Notes under the pieces: generated by a model
Database searches by the model: none
The model's input: the letters and a program-made list of their open reading frames with translations, nothing else
Told to the model about the DNA's origin: nothing
Shown here: in pieces, positions 1 to 10,882 of the stretch
How positions within the stretch are numbered: the stretch's first letter is position 1
Layout of the letters: each line of letters opens with the position of its first letter
Assembly: GCF_019320115.1 (NCBI RefSeq)
Contig: NC_089598.1
Coordinates: 24,457,585-24,521,584, forward strand
Origin: Miscanthus floridulus
Lineage: Eukaryota > Streptophyta > Magnoliopsida > Poales > Poaceae
Direction: 5' to 3'
Length of the DNA: 64,000 nt
Made by a program: the position numbers and the translations under genes

Positions 1-44
1 AGACGAGTGACGTCGACACGTCGTTGACTGAAATCCAATCCAAA

Positions 45-184
45 GGCCCCGTTCGGCTTATCCCATATTCAGCTTTTTCGACTTCTTTTTTTAGCCGGAA
101 CAATATTTTTCTCTCACAACAATTTTGCCAGAACAGTGTTTTTTCGCCAGTTTCAGCCAAATTTCTGTCAGCCGAACGGTAGCC
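45..184. repeat. Short MITE, GTTCG-type family, copy 1
   Basis: The stretch begins GGCCCCGTTCGGCT and ends with the near-inverse AGCCGAACGGTAGCC. In between it has the family signature (TCTCTCACAA, GAACAGTGTTTTT). At least seven related copies or fragments lie elsewhere in the window (6609, 10975, 39840, 40202, 43388, 44272, 45165). It is a non-autonomous DNA element with no coding capacity. I cannot assign the superfamily because target duplications are not clear. Confidence 0.7.
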
Positions 185-1688
185 AAAATGCTCTCTTCGG
201 ATCGGCTCTTCAAATCAAATAGTGTGAGCGAAAGAGATGCTCGATTTCATCTTTTTTTGTGTGCAAACTGGGCCAAGTATATTGTACTGTACTAGAATAT
301 CCATGTTCTCGAACTTTTGAAAAATCCAACTCCAGCCTTACAGCGAATGGACCGATCGGCCGATATTCCCATTGGATGGTGGGGAGACCGTCGTGTATCG
401 GAGAGAAATCTCCAAATCCAAATCCTAACGTGTGCATTCCGGGGCTGTTTGGTTGTGCAGGCCAGGCAGCAGCCACCAGGCGTCCGATTTCAACTGCCTG
501 TGGCCACTGGCCAGGATGGCTTGCCTGGCAGGCAACTGCCTGGGAGGCTCGTGTGTCTCTGTTCCTCCTGGCCGGCCGATGGGGTCAGCACAGAGCAGAG
601 CACCGTGCCACCGCCGACGCGCCCATCGACGACCATTCCGTTATTCTTCCCACTGCGTGCCGTCGCTTGTCGCCTTGTCTGTTGTCGGGAAAGCCAGATG
701 GAGATGGCCAAGCTGCTGTCGCTTTCCGTGCAACCTTGTTCCTGTTCGGGTGGGTGTGCAACGGCCAACGAACCAGCGGGCAACAGCTTCGGCTCGGAAC
801 GTTTGATTGGGCGACGGGTCCGTGTCTTCACCAACAACGCGCGCCTGATCATTGGTAAATCCATTTATCCATGGGAAATGGAAAGCATCAGCGACGTTTT
901 CTATCTACAGTGTCGTTATTTTTTAAAAAAACAAAGAAACAGAAGTGCTATATGGCAACAGAGCGTTTTTTTGGGGGATTTCACACGCGATTTCTAGGGC
1001 GTCCGATGAGCACGGGGACGGCAGTGGAGGCCATCTGATTTGTGCCCACGACGCTGTCTGCTCCTCGCTCATGCCCCGCCGTCTTCTTCCTCGCCAGCGG
1101 CCGTCGTCTTCTTCCCCAGCTCCGGCGCGGCGGCTAGGGTTCCGGCAAGCCTCTCCCCCTCTTTCTTCTCCAACTTCGACGGGTATAGAAGGGGCCGGCC
1201 AAGGGAGGTAGAGGCAGGCCATGTGGTGGGGATGGAGGCCGGGCGGTTTAGGGGCCCTGGCCATGGTGGAGGCGACTAGGCCAGGAAGGGGCGGGGGCGT
1301 CCCTGCATCATCGGTGAGGATGGCTATGGCGGAGCTCTAGCGAGGGGGGCGGTGGTTGGCAGCGTGGGGGAGGACGAGCAGGAACGGCGGCGGGCGGCTG
1401 GAGAAGGAAGAAGAACAATGGCAAATAAATCATGTGTGGGGTGGAGGTCAAAACACACGAATGATAGATAGACAGACAAACTCCAAAGAAAACATGAGTG
1501 TGATAGAGTTTGTGAAATATGATGGCGGAATGGCACCGCGTGAACTAGTCGAGTGGCTCGATGTGGGTTGACAGGAGCTAATGCTTATAATAAATTACTA
1601 AAAACAAACATGAACATTGTTTCCACTGTGCATGAAAAGAAATTGAGACGGCCCACAGTACATGAAGCCAGACATGACACGCCAATTA
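185..1688. other. Intergenic stretch, no supported gene
   Basis: Open frames here (for example 259-997) overlap on both strands and show no recognisable domain or splice structure. From about 1000 to 1420 the sequence is GC-rich with two CCGTCGTCTTCTTCC blocks. That resembles a decayed 5' exon or CpG-rich gene start, but no protein can be read with confidence. I see nothing else that supports a feature. Confidence 0.5.
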
Positions 1689-1813
1689 GGGAGGCTTTTA
1701 CCTGTGTACCCTTAAAAAAGATGTCACACTCCTGCGTACCCCTCAAAAGTTGGTCGTCACCTACATGCCCTCGCTCGAACTTTTCTTTTCCCTCACGCCA
1801 TTCCGTCGGCATT
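1689..1813 (+). repeat. MULE-1 left terminal inverted repeat
   Basis: Starts GGGAGGCTTTTACCTGTG and ends CCGTCGGCATT. It is the reverse complement of 6024-6148 with about seven mismatches in 125 bases. Long TIRs of this size are typical of MULEs, where they hold the promoters of the element genes. Confidence 0.9.
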
Positions 1814-1921
1814 TGCTCCTAACGGTGGGTAACGGCTCTGGAGAATGACTCAGTTGCCCTTGGGCTTGTATGGGCGTCTGAACTTTTTCGTTTCTCCTGT
1901 GCCATTGCAAGGCCAATTGGC

Positions 1922-2011
1922 TTTGGCGCCAGAGACGCCGCTGTTGGCGCCAAAGGACAGGGATTTGGCGCCAAAGAGCCTGCCCTTCTCCTCCTATATA
2001 TTGGCGCCAAA
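1922..2011 (+). promoter_or_regulatory. Promoter of the MULE-1 GRF gene: four E2F-like palindromes and a TATA box
   Basis: Four copies of the TTGGCGCC core lie at about 1922-1931, 1944-1954, 1964-1975 and 2001-2011. The third is the perfect 12-base palindrome TTTGGCGCCAAA. Each contains TTTGGCGC on one strand, which fits the E2F consensus TTTSSCGC. A TATA-like CTATATA lies at 1994-2000, about 57 bases before the ATG at 2057. The sites are seen directly. Their use by E2F in cell-cycle-linked expression is inference. Confidence 0.6.
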
Positions 2012-2056
2012 GGCCAGGGAGTTGCCACTCTCTTGAGCCCTCTCTCTTTGACAGCC

Positions 2057-2532
2057 ATGTCACAAGGTAGCAGCAGCTATGGTGGTGCGCCAAGGCGGCG
2101 TGTGCTTTGCCTGAACTGCAATGTGCTCGCCAATCGCTTCATCTCGACGACCAGGGCCAACCCCAACCGGGCCTTTCACAAGTGCCCTTATTTCGCGGTT
2201 TGTGCTTCTCTCTTTGGTCAACATTGTTTGTCTTTCCCTCTTTGCTCAGTCTCTATGTTGGATTTCAGATTGGAGGATGTCAGTACTATCAGTGGGAGGA
2301 TGAGATGGGGGAGACAGCTACACCAATCCAAGCAGTTCCACTGCAGGCAGTGGCAGCACCTAGTGGTTTTCCCACAGCTCCTCCTCTGGCCATCTTGCAG
2401 GAAGGTTCCCAGGCAGCTGTAGTTGAAGGCCATGCACCAATGGACAAGAGGGTGCAGCAGCAGCTTAGGAGGATTGAAAAACTTGTGTATTTGTGCTTGG
2501 TGCTTGCTTTGTATGCTATTTTCAAGAAGTAG
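2057..2532 (+). CDS. GRF-type zinc-finger protein with C-terminal membrane segment (MULE-1 cargo)
   Basis: Two exons, 2057-2197 and 2269-2532, joined in phase 0 across a 71-base GT-AG intron, give about 134 residues. Residues 18-58 form one GRF-type zinc-finger module: cysteines at 18, 21, 43 and 51, an NPNRAF stretch, and a closing YYQWED. GRF fingers in APE2, TOP3A and NEIL3 bind single-stranded nucleic acid. A low-complexity middle follows, then a hydrophobic helix near residues 115-131 (LVYLCLVLALYAI) that could anchor it in a membrane. The start is the first ATG after the TATA box. The gene faces the transposase gene, as mudrB faces mudrA in MuDR, but I see no sequence link to mudrB. The frame is open throughout, unlike the transposase. 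Function in transposition is inference. Confidence 0.72.
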
Positions 2533-2539
2533 GCTACTG

Positions 2540-2615
2540 TTGTGTGTGTGTGTGTGTGAGTTTTCATGGATGTATGGATCAATCAATGCATGAATGAATA
2601 GATGAATGAATGAAT
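2540..2615. repeat. Microsatellites (GT)n and (GAAT)n
   Basis: A GT run at about 2540-2557 and GAAT/ATGA repeats at about 2584-2615 lie in the 3' untranslated end of the GRF gene, just before the convergent transposase gene ends. Confidence 0.7.
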
Positions 2616-2909
2616 GCTTCTCATGGTTCATAACAACATTAAGACAAAGAAACTAACAGTTCACTCATCCATCACATAACTGGTAGCATAAAGTGTTTCA
2701 TCACCAACAGCATATGGTGTTTGATCACATCACTTACAGTTTACACATAGAAACTAAATTACTAGAGTTTGTTCACATCACTAACATGAACCATCAATTT
2801 AGACAAGGTTTTTCATGACAGCTCCAAAAGAACATCAAAGTACCAAAAGATCATGCGTCAGGGCCAAAAAAAGAACATCACAGCACCAATAGAACATCAC
2901 TAGAGTTTC

Positions 2910-5580
2910 TTACTGCAGCTTCTTTGGTGTCAGCTTCTTCTTCACTGCTCCCTTATTTCTTCTTGGTGTGCATTGTGGATCCACAGGCTCAAGTGGGAGG
3001 TCATCAACTGGCTGGCTGGGCTAGGTGTCCACTGTAATGGAGTCCTCATTGAAAGGAACCAGATGCACAGATAAGAGTGGGACTGGATCATTTGAACCAG
3101 TTCCAGACCTGACAGTCAACAGTATGCATTAGATTTCCACCTGGTTGAAATGAAAAGGATGAGGTAAAGAACAGGTACCTTGTAGACACACTAGTATGAG
3201 CTGAGGTTGAACTAGTGGTGGCTGGTGCTGCACCCTTGTGTTTCTGTGAGGAGGTTGAAGAAGAGGATGACTTCCTCTTCCTTTTGTTATGGATGGCATT
3301 TGCCACTGCCTCATTGAATGGGAACTGCATCTGGGATGGCTGACCCACCACAAGACTCCTCTCTGTGTTGCTTGCTGCAGCCTTCTTCAACCTCTTCTTT
3401 AGTGTGCCCCTACAAAGGAAAATAGATTAGCTTCTATGTATGCAAAGCTATGTACATGCAAAGGTAGCTATATGCATAGGACAACAGATTACCTTGCTGC
3501 CTCCATTGCAGCTATGTCTTCTGGGTTCCCATTCTTACAAGTGTACCAGTGATGGCCCAACTGATGACAGATGGGGCATTCATGTTTCTTTGACTTCCTC
3601 TGGCTGCTTCTTGTGATTCTCTTGCAAGTACTTCATTGCTTCTGGTTTGGCTGCAGCCATTGCTTCATAATGCTTCTTAAACATGTATGGGCTCCATGAA
3701 TATGAGGAAGCCCATAAGTGATCATCAAACACTCTACCACTATACCTCTTCTTGAAATTCTGTACTAAGTGATACATACATTCTCTATGTTCAGTTGTTG
3801 GAAAAACTTGACTGACTCCATTCATTACTGCCTGCCCACAGTCTGTATGGAATGTCATGCCTTCTGGAGTGCCTATTGCCTCCTTCAATCTCTCCATGAA
3901 CCAGATCCAATTTTCATTGGTTTCAGAGTCAATCACACCAATAGCAACTAGATACATCCAGCTATGGGCATCTACTGTACATGCAACACACAACTGTCCC
4001 CTAAATCTCCCTGTCAAAAAGGTACTATCTACTGCAAGATATGGTCTACATCCCCTAAGAAATCCATCAACACATGCTTTTAGAGCAAAAAATAGCCTGT
4101 TAAACCTGACCTTATTATTGATGGTGTGATGATCAATGACAAGAACTGAACCAGGACTAGATTGTTCTAACTGGGCCTTAAACCTAAACAAATTGTGGAA
4201 ACTCTTGCCCCAAGGCCCATAAAGTTGATCCATTGCAAGGTATTTACCTTTGTACACTTTCCTATAGTTGATCTGAACCTTGTACAGATCCTTCAGCCTC
4301 CTTTGCAGCTCTTTTGCACCAACATTTCCATCCTCTTTCAACCAATCAATTACCTTGCTGCACACCCAAAACTGACTAAGTCCAACACATGATCCTTGTC
4401 TCCTAGTGCTCTAGCAGCCATTTCCATGCTCATGTGGGTTCACCTTCACCTGGAAAAAAAGTTGAAAAGAAACACATGTTAGCAGCTAGGTACATGCAAG
4501 GAAAACAGGTAGCAGTCAATACCACAAATTGAACTAACACATCACCTGAATGCCATGTCCATCAGCTGAAGTTGAGGCATGCAGTCTCCACGGGCATCCC
4601 TCATTCCTCAGAGAACAGTACACCGTATACCTCCCTGTATCACTCTTGTCAATTTCATAGTTGAACTCATGTTTAATAGCATGACTAGCTAAAGCAATCT
4701 TAAAAGAAGCCATATCTGGGTAGATAGTTCCCACTATCATAGGAGGGTCATCTTTGTCATATTCAACATCAGGAAATTGAAATTGCTCAGGCTCCCTATC
4801 AGCAACTTCCTCATCAGAGGATTCATCTATTTCTACTTCCTCATCTTCCTCGTCACTGGTTTCATCATCAGAACCTGACTCAGCACACTCCTCATCCCTA
4901 TCAGCAACTTCCTCATCAGAGGATTCATCTATTTCTTCTTCCCTTTCTTTACTCCCCCCTTGGCTCTGAGAACTGGTAGGAGGAGGTGGAGGGTGGTTGG
5001 GACCAAGATCAATATACAAGCCTTCATCATCAATCCCCATATGCTCATTCATTGGATTTGGGTTAGCCAGAAACTCAGGTTGGCTTGGTTTGGGTGGCTT
5101 AGACTTGGATGTTTGCCTTGGTTTGGGTGACTGAGACTTGGATGGCTGTCTTGCTTTGGGTGGCTGAGACATAGATGGCTGGCTTGGTTCTGCTATGCTT
5201 GGAGAAACAATTGAAGGAGTGAATGGGGGCTCAACAGATTTCCTTGGGCTACCAGACTCCCAATCAGGAAGCACAGGCTGAGTACCAGGACTATGATATG
5301 CAATAGTCAACAAGCATGTTCTGGTTGCCCTATTTTTTTCAAACATTGCTAGCATCTCTTGGTCATTGCGCACAGGTATGTGAACTTTACTATGCATGCA
5401 CCAGTAAAACAATGTGGCTACATCACCATAGCTAGGAGGATACTTGTCAACCAAATCTTCCATAAGCCCAGTTAACAAAGTTATGTCTGCATCCACCACT
5501 TCATTCATAGAAAACCACTTTGCACGACAATTGGGACCAACAATCCGCATTTCTAGGTTGTAACTACTGTTTGGGTCCAT
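2910..5580 (-). pseudogene. MULE-1 transposase gene, broken
   Basis: Start at 5580 (MDPNSS), just after an acceptor that follows a 5'-UTR intron (donor near 5690). Exon 1 (5580-4546) has an N-terminal adaptor region, a proline-rich linker, acidic repeats (IDESSDEEVADR twice) and a MuDR-type DNA-binding domain. Exon 2 (4449-3493) carries the MULE DDE core: aspartates in LAVDSTFL and FHTDCGQAV, then the C-x2-H motif ECMYHL. A CCHC zinc knuckle (CPICHQLGHHWYTC) follows at about 3574-3533. Exons 3409-3179 and 3108-2910 encode a basic tail. Three lesions are visible: a TAG at 4411-4413, a frame change near 3590-3620 that separates the DDE core from the zinc knuckle, and a TAG at 3021-3023 in the last exon. 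The element could therefore move only with outside help. The family (MULE, DBD_Tnp_Mut) is secure; the exon joints are read by eye. Confidence 0.85.
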
Positions 5581-6023
5581 CCTACAGATGAACAAGGAGC
5601 ACGTAATCAATAAACCCTAAACACAATTCGGTAGCGCAATACACTAATGCAATCAACATCAATACAAGGAGGGAGGAGGAGCGGTACTCACCCTTCCCGG
5701 AACCAACCCGGCCTCTCGCCGGGTCCGTTCCACGGCATGCCTGCTCCGCCCGACCGTCTTGCTCCACGGGGCTAGGATTTCGAGGGCGGGCCGCCAACAC
5801 CGACTGCCACCGTCTCCAGATCCGCCGCCGCTAGGGTTCGCCGCCGCGTCCTCCCGCGCTCGGGTGAGAGAGTGAGGAACAAGAATGGGGAGAGACTGAG
5901 AGAGAGGCTCGGGTGAGACTGAAGGAGATGCGGCCCAATATGTCAGTGACCCAGAGGGCAAGGAGGATATTTTTCTAGCCCGATCCCACATGTCAGAGCC
6001 GCTAAACGGCCAAAACCTAACAG

Positions 6024-6148
6024 AATGCCGACGAAATGGCGTGAGGGAAAAGAAAAGTTCGAGGGAGGGCATGTAGATGACGAACAACTTTCGAGGGGTA
6101 CGCAGGAGTGTGTCATCTTTTTTAATGGTACACAGGTAAAAGCCTCCC
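6024..6148 (-). repeat. MULE-1 right terminal inverted repeat
   Basis: Partner of 1689-1813; read on the minus strand it also starts GGGAGGCTTTTACCTGTG. It lies upstream of the 5'-untranslated exon of the transposase gene. Confidence 0.9.
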
Positions 6149-6173
6149 AATTAGGAAGGACGCGCATTCATTA

Positions 6174-6410
6174 AGTGCTTGTTTAGTTCCCAAAACTTTT
6201 CTCAAAAAGTGCTACTGTAGTCATCACATCGAATCTTGTGATACGTGCATGTAGCATTAAATGTAGACGAAAAAACTAATTGCACAGTTTGGTTAGAAAT
6301 TGTGAGACGAACGTTTTGAGCCTAATTAGTCCATGATTGAACAATAATTGTCAAATAAAAACGAAAATACTACAGTAGCCAAATTCCCAAAATTTACGAA
6401 CAGCGTAAGC
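6174..6410. repeat. MITE, ATTGCACAG/CCTAATTAGTCC family, copy 1
   Basis: Contains the core found very widely in grass genomes (CTAATTGCACAGTTTGGTT, GTGAGACGAACG, CCTAATTAGTCCATGATT, CTACAGTAGCC). A second copy lies at 7796-8062. It has no coding capacity and begins about 25 bases outside the right end of MULE-1. Confidence 0.65.
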
Positions 6411-6608
6411 TGATCATCTCCGATGTTATGGACCACGGCAGCATCTAGCTAGGATCTTTTCAGGCCCATGTGTCCTAGAGCGGATCTAGTAGTGGGGCGG
6501 AATGAACTCGAGCCGTCCACCCATTGCAACCTGTTGAAGTTTCTCTTTGAGCCTATGCTCCATTTTAAACGTAGTATAGAAGATATGAAGACCTTCATTT
6601 TCGACCAT

Positions 6609-6747
6609 GGCCTCGTTCGGCTGGTAGAATTTTGGCTGAAACTGGTTGAAAAATACTGTTCTGACTGAATTGTTGTTAGAGAAAAATACTCTTCCGGCTA
6701 AAAAAAGAAGCCGAACAAACCGAATATGGGGTAAGCCGAACGGGACC
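6609..6747. repeat. Short MITE, GTTCG-type family, copy 2
   Basis: Terminal GGCCTCGTTCGGCTGG matches in inverse the end AGCCGAACGGGACC. Internal AAAAATACTGTTCTG and GAGAAAAATACTCTTCCGGC match the family. Confidence 0.75.
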
Positions 6748-7795
6748 ATAAGAGAGGAGGGGCTGGAACTAGAAGTTGAGAGCCTGCTTTATTTTTAAGG
6801 GCGTGTTCGATTAGTGACCTGGCAAACAGCGCCCCCGTCAAGAATTGATATCACCTGCCGAACGATTGAAAATCGACGTTTAGGACCGCTGTTTGGCCCT
6901 GTAACTAATCAGGCTTTAAATGCCCTTTCGTCCCCCCAAAAAAATATCATTCAAACGTTTTTCAACTTTGATAGGAACATATATAAGAAAAATATTAATA
7001 TTTATGGTCCATAATTAGTATCATTAGATACATCGTTAGATATATTCTCATAAAAACGTATTTGGGGATATAAGTTTTGCTAATATTTTTTTTACAAACC
7101 TAGTCAAATTGTGGGATTTTATAGTGATATTTTTTTAGAAAAAAGAACGGAGGGAGTAGAACGGTAGAAGAGAGGAAGTGTTAGAAAGTTGGAGCCTTGG
7201 AGGTCGAGGATGAACCGATGAATTCCGTCCTCCTGTCTTGCCTGCAGCCGTCCCCATCGCTCCCTTTGGAGATACGCCAAAAAGGCCTGGGGAACGCATC
7301 GCCTCCCTGGTCTCCCTCTGCCCCTCTCTTCCGCACACGGAAAAGGGACGCCGGAGCCGGACGCCTCTGTGACAAACAATGGAGAAGGCGCGTCGCCACC
7401 CTTCCGCGCGTTGCATTCGACGTTGCCCAAAGTCCGACATGACGAGTGGGGGCTGACGTGCCCCCGCGATAAGCAGCCATGGAAAAGTGACTCGCTCGGT
7501 CTAATTCGGCGGGCGTTTTGCAATAATTCCACAGCTGCTGTTGTCCACGCAAAGAGCGAGAATCGATGACGCACATCCCAAATCCAGGGACAGTTCGCCA
7601 GTGGCCTTGCTTGTTACTGTATACTAGTAGGCTTTGTTTGACGCATGAGACAGACAGAAAGCAAATGGGAAGAAGAACCTTTATTCGTCCGCAACCGAAT
7701 CCGCCATTTAATTTTTCAGGAGATTTTTATTATCGCCAAGACGCTAATACACGAACCATCAGATCAGATGGTTCACCAAACTATGTAATTAGTGG
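6748..7795. other. Intergenic stretch, no supported gene
   Basis: At 6792-6925 there is a possible small inverted-repeat element (GTGTTCGATTAGTGACC at the left, TAACTAATCAGGC at the right). The part 7119-7580 is GC-rich with overlapping open frames on both strands, none with a recognisable domain. It may be a captured or decayed exon. Nothing else can be supported. Confidence 0.4.
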
Positions 7796-8062
7796 GTGTT
7801 TGGTTTCTCCTCCTAAATTTTAGTCGATGTCTCATCGGAAGTTTGACATATGCATGGAATATTAAATATAAACTAATTACGAAACTAATTGCACAGTTTA
7901 CGACTAATTTGTGAGACGAATCTTTTAAACCTAATTAGTCCATGATTTGACAATGTGCTACAATAAAACATTTGCTAATGACAGGTTAATTAGGCTTTAA
8001 AAAATCGTCTCGTGTAGTACTGACGGATTATGTAATTTATTTTTTTATTAGTATCCGAACAC
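7796..8062. repeat. MITE, ATTGCACAG/CCTAATTAGTCC family, copy 2
   Basis: Shares with 6174-6410 the blocks CTAATTGCACAGTTTACG, TTTGTGAGACGAATCTTTT and CCTAATTAGTCCATGATTTG, and starts with GGGTGTTTGGTTTCTCCTCC. The boundaries are approximate. Confidence 0.65.
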
Positions 8063-8481
8063 ACCATGCGACACCCTCATTTAACACCTCCTATATTTTA
8101 GTCACTGGATCCAAATACTCTCTTAGTTTAGGTAATTCTCAGTTCAAGAGGAGACCAACCCCACAATCCATCATCATATTGCTACCATTAATCTAGCTGA
8201 CAACACTACAATCAACGAGAACAAGCAACTGTCGGCATGTAGAACCTAACACCATGCATAAGGGTCCAGGTATAGACCTTGTTTGGTCTTCAGCTTTGGT
8301 CCACATCATAAAAGTCAAGATACTAAACAGTTCTCACTGTCTTTTCTTTTCCAAATTCATCAATGGCCCACACATCATTAAAAAGATTATTGACGCGCAG
8401 CATGATCCCTCTTCGATCTACATCACTTTGGTTCCACTGTGGTATGTTGTCTTGTGTCAAAGTGGGAATGAAGTCACCTTT

Positions 8482-9002
8482 TCGATATAAACAATAATAG
8501 CAGCATCACACAAAGACAAGGCATTTCCAAGATATTTATTTATTGCCAAATGCCAAGTCATAGTAGTAGTATAATGCATGACTGATGATAGTGAGGAAAA
8601 AAACACAATCCGATATGTATCATGAAGCATTTGGGTACATCCAACAATCCCATGATGGCCCGTGAATGGGTAGATCAATAATCCATATTCCATCAACTGG
8701 TTCACAATAACATTTGCTAACACTGATCTCACCAACACCGAGTAAAATTAACAAAAACTAGATCGACACATAAGAAGGCAATTGGGCTACAAAAAGCTGA
8801 ACATCGAGCTGAAGCTATAGCACCAGATATATGATCGATCACACCTCCTTACAAGTACTAGCAAATGAAGTCCAGTGTGAATGCATGTTCTTTTACTATA
8901 GCAACAATGTTATGTGTGCGCCAACAGCCAATTTTTGTTCCCGGAAATGGCAGTAATCTGGTTCTGGTTGCTCAAAGGATATGCTACGCCTCAATTGTCA
9001 CC
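8482..9002 (-). other. Possible 3'-untranslated exon of the membrane-protein gene
   Basis: On the minus strand a good acceptor (TTTGTGTGCAG) ends at about 9003 and the coding frame upstream ends at a GTGAGT donor-like site near 9912. If these are joined, the stop codon stays TGA, so the protein would not change and this exon would be untranslated. The content is AT-balanced with no long frame. The splice is inferred, not shown. Confidence 0.35.
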
Positions 9003-9911
9003 TGCACACAAAAAAAATGATAACGAACATTCAGGGAATTTCTCAGCATGTAAATAATACCAAAACAACTGAACATTGCAAGGAGGAAACAGATTCAGCT
9101 ACTGTAAGATGTAAGCTCCCTCTTCGATAAGTGGCTCCTCCAACGTATGCCAAGAACAATCAGAAGTCCGTCCGTCCCCAAGCGGCCGGCCAAGCCCAGG
9201 ACCACGCGGCGGTGCTGCCGGCTGCTCAACAGCTGAAGTGCATCCGGCAAGTTCGGCCGTCACCATCCTGTCGGTCGTAGAGTGCGCGTCGCCGTCGCGC
9301 TCGTGAGTCCGTGACCCAACGCCGTAGGAATTAGGAAAGCACGCGACTCACACGGTCGCAGGACACGAGCCAGGAGGAAACAATCTAGTACATCCCGATC
9401 CCCATGTCCGGCGGTCGGCGCTCCCCACCTCAACTCCTCAAGTCACTGAGATTTAGGCCGTCGCCTATGAGGCTATGACCTATCCTTCACCCAACCTCAA
9501 CCTGCACTGCAGGTATCCCGGTTGATGTTCATGTTGGCTAGAACGCAACCCTCGTCAATCAGCATCGATCAGGGCGTCGCTGTAGCAACAGCTCGATCGG
9601 CTGCGGGCCTTTGGCGACTGGCGAGTAGCTGCATGCATCGGCCATCAGTGCACCACCACCTCCAGGCTCCAACTCCCTCCGGCCTGTGCAGCTGTTCTCC
9701 ACTTCTCCTGCCCCCCAAAGAATTGAAACCACACCGTCTCTCTTAAATCTGTCGAGCCCAGGAGTACGAATCGCGGCCCCTTCCTCAAGCGGATGGGTAG
9801 GGTCCCCGCTTCAGAATTCCCATTGAAATCTCTTGTTTTGAGGAGCCCAAATCCCAGGAATAGAGAGAACGACAGTAGGTATGTTCATAATATCGATCTA
9901 AGTAAATGAAC
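9003..9911. other. Possible 3' intron or intergenic stretch
   Basis: GC-moderate sequence between the candidate 3'-untranslated exon and the membrane-protein frame. I see no domain, tRNA or repeat in it. Confidence 0.4.
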
Positions 9912-10523
9912 TCACTTGGTGTTGATGTAGAGCAAGGCGAGGATGATGCTCATCAGGCAGGCTAATGCAGCCCCGAGCGTCATATCGGCGAGGAGCCTGA
10001 TGGTGGCCGTGGCGGGCGCCGGGACAGGCCCGTTGCCAGCGACAGCACCTCCGCCGCCGTTGCCCACGTGCGCATAGACGAGGGTGATGCCCAGAAAGAA
10101 GGTGACGGAGGCAACGCAGGGCAAAGCACGGGCAGCACTGGTCCCGAGCGCACGAGCTGCGTGGTCAGCTGCCGCTGCGGGCTGCTGGACGAACAGGACG
10201 AACTGGAGGACGCCAACCTGCAGGCACAACACGAAGAAGGCGAGCTCCGAGACGCGCCGACGGCGCCGGCGGCGTGGTGCGTGTGGCGGCTGTAGAGTGT
10301 AGATGACCGCCGCGGCGATGAGGACGGCATCCATCCCGGCCAGCGCCAGGATGGCCGCCTTCAGAGCGCTGTCGTCGAAGAGGGGAGGCGGAGCGGACGG
10401 GGATGCCGTGGTAGTGGTGCCCGCACTAGTAGTACCCCGCTGGTCGATGCAGGACGGAACTTGGAGAGCCATGATCGACACGAGCAGGGCGAAGCAGGCG
10501 ATGTTCCGAGCTGTGGCCGCCAT
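9912..10523 (-). CDS. Small multi-pass membrane protein of unknown family
   Basis: A 203-residue frame starting at 10523 (MAATARNIACFALL). The first ATG fits because a hydrophobic signal-like segment follows directly (residues 8-25). Four more hydrophobic segments can be read: about 52-77, 90-114, 133-153 and 178-200. An Arg7 stretch lies between segments 2 and 3, and Gly/Ala-rich loops connect the rest. The overall picture is a secretory or plasma-membrane protein with 4-5 passes. I do not recognise the family; the layout recalls CASP-like or DUF-type grass membrane proteins, but no signature motif is visible. Codon use is strongly GC-biased, as in many grass single-exon genes. A TATA-like CATAAATT lies at about 10649-10657 on the minus strand, and an exact 68-bp tandem duplication sits in the promoter (10747-10882). 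Confidence 0.6.
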   Translation of the reverse strand: MAATARNIACFALLVSIMALQVPSCIDQRGTTSAGTTTTASPSAPPPLFDDSALKAAILALAGMDAVLIAAAVIYTLQPPHAPRRRRRRRVSELAFFVLCLQVGVLQFVLFVQQPAAAADHAARALGTSAARALPCVASVTFFLGITLVYAHVGNGGGGAVAGNGPVPAPATATIRLLADMTLGAALACLMSIILALLYINTK

Positions 10524-10746
10524 GGGTGGGGGGCGTGGTTTCTTGTTCTCGTGGATTCGTGAATCGTGCTGGTCTGAGAGGCTCTAAGCGAGGGGAATGA
10601 GGCAGTGGGAACTTGGACGGGGGAAATGCCTCCTGGCTTCCGACAGTCAATTTATGGTGAACTCTGACGTACGGAGGATTGAACTTTGGAGAGGTAGCAT
10701 GGAGAAGTTTGGTGGTTGGATAAGCTCGTCAGTTTTACCGGTCTCT

Positions 10747-10882
10747 TCAAGGTGTAGTTTGCATTAGCATAAACACATTTTGTCCGGAACTTGGTCAAAG
10801 GAGAATATTTGAGCTCAAGGTGTAGTTTGCATTAGCATAAACACATTTTGTCCGGAACTTGGTCAAAGGAGAATATTTGAGC
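10747..10882. repeat. Exact 68-bp tandem duplication in a promoter
   Basis: The unit starting TCAAGGTGTAGTTTGC and ending ATATTTGAGC occurs twice with no difference, at 10747-10814 and 10815-10882. It lies 224-359 bases upstream of the membrane-protein start codon. Confidence 0.95.

Larger units (their letters stand above)
1689..6148. mobile_element. MULE-1: Mutator-like element with transposase and GRF zinc-finger gene
   Basis: A 4.46-kb DNA transposon bounded by 125-bp terminal inverted repeats (1689-1813 and 6024-6148), about 94% identical by eye (7 mismatches). Inside, a Mutator-like transposase gene runs on the minus strand from the right end. A small spliced gene for a GRF zinc-finger protein runs on the plus strand from the left end, so the two converge near 2.5-2.9 kb. 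The flanks show only a 5-bp AATTA direct repeat (1684-1688 and 6149-6153), not the 8-11 bp usual for MULEs. The transposase is broken, so the copy cannot be autonomous as read. The GRF gene is still open. Confidence 0.88.

Noticed and set aside
259..1000. Long plus-strand frames of 124-226 residues
   Set aside because: Frames overlap on both strands, composition is random-like and no domain or splice signal supports them.
7119..7576. Minus-strand frames of 101-151 residues
   Set aside because: GC-rich sequence open in several frames; no family resemblance.
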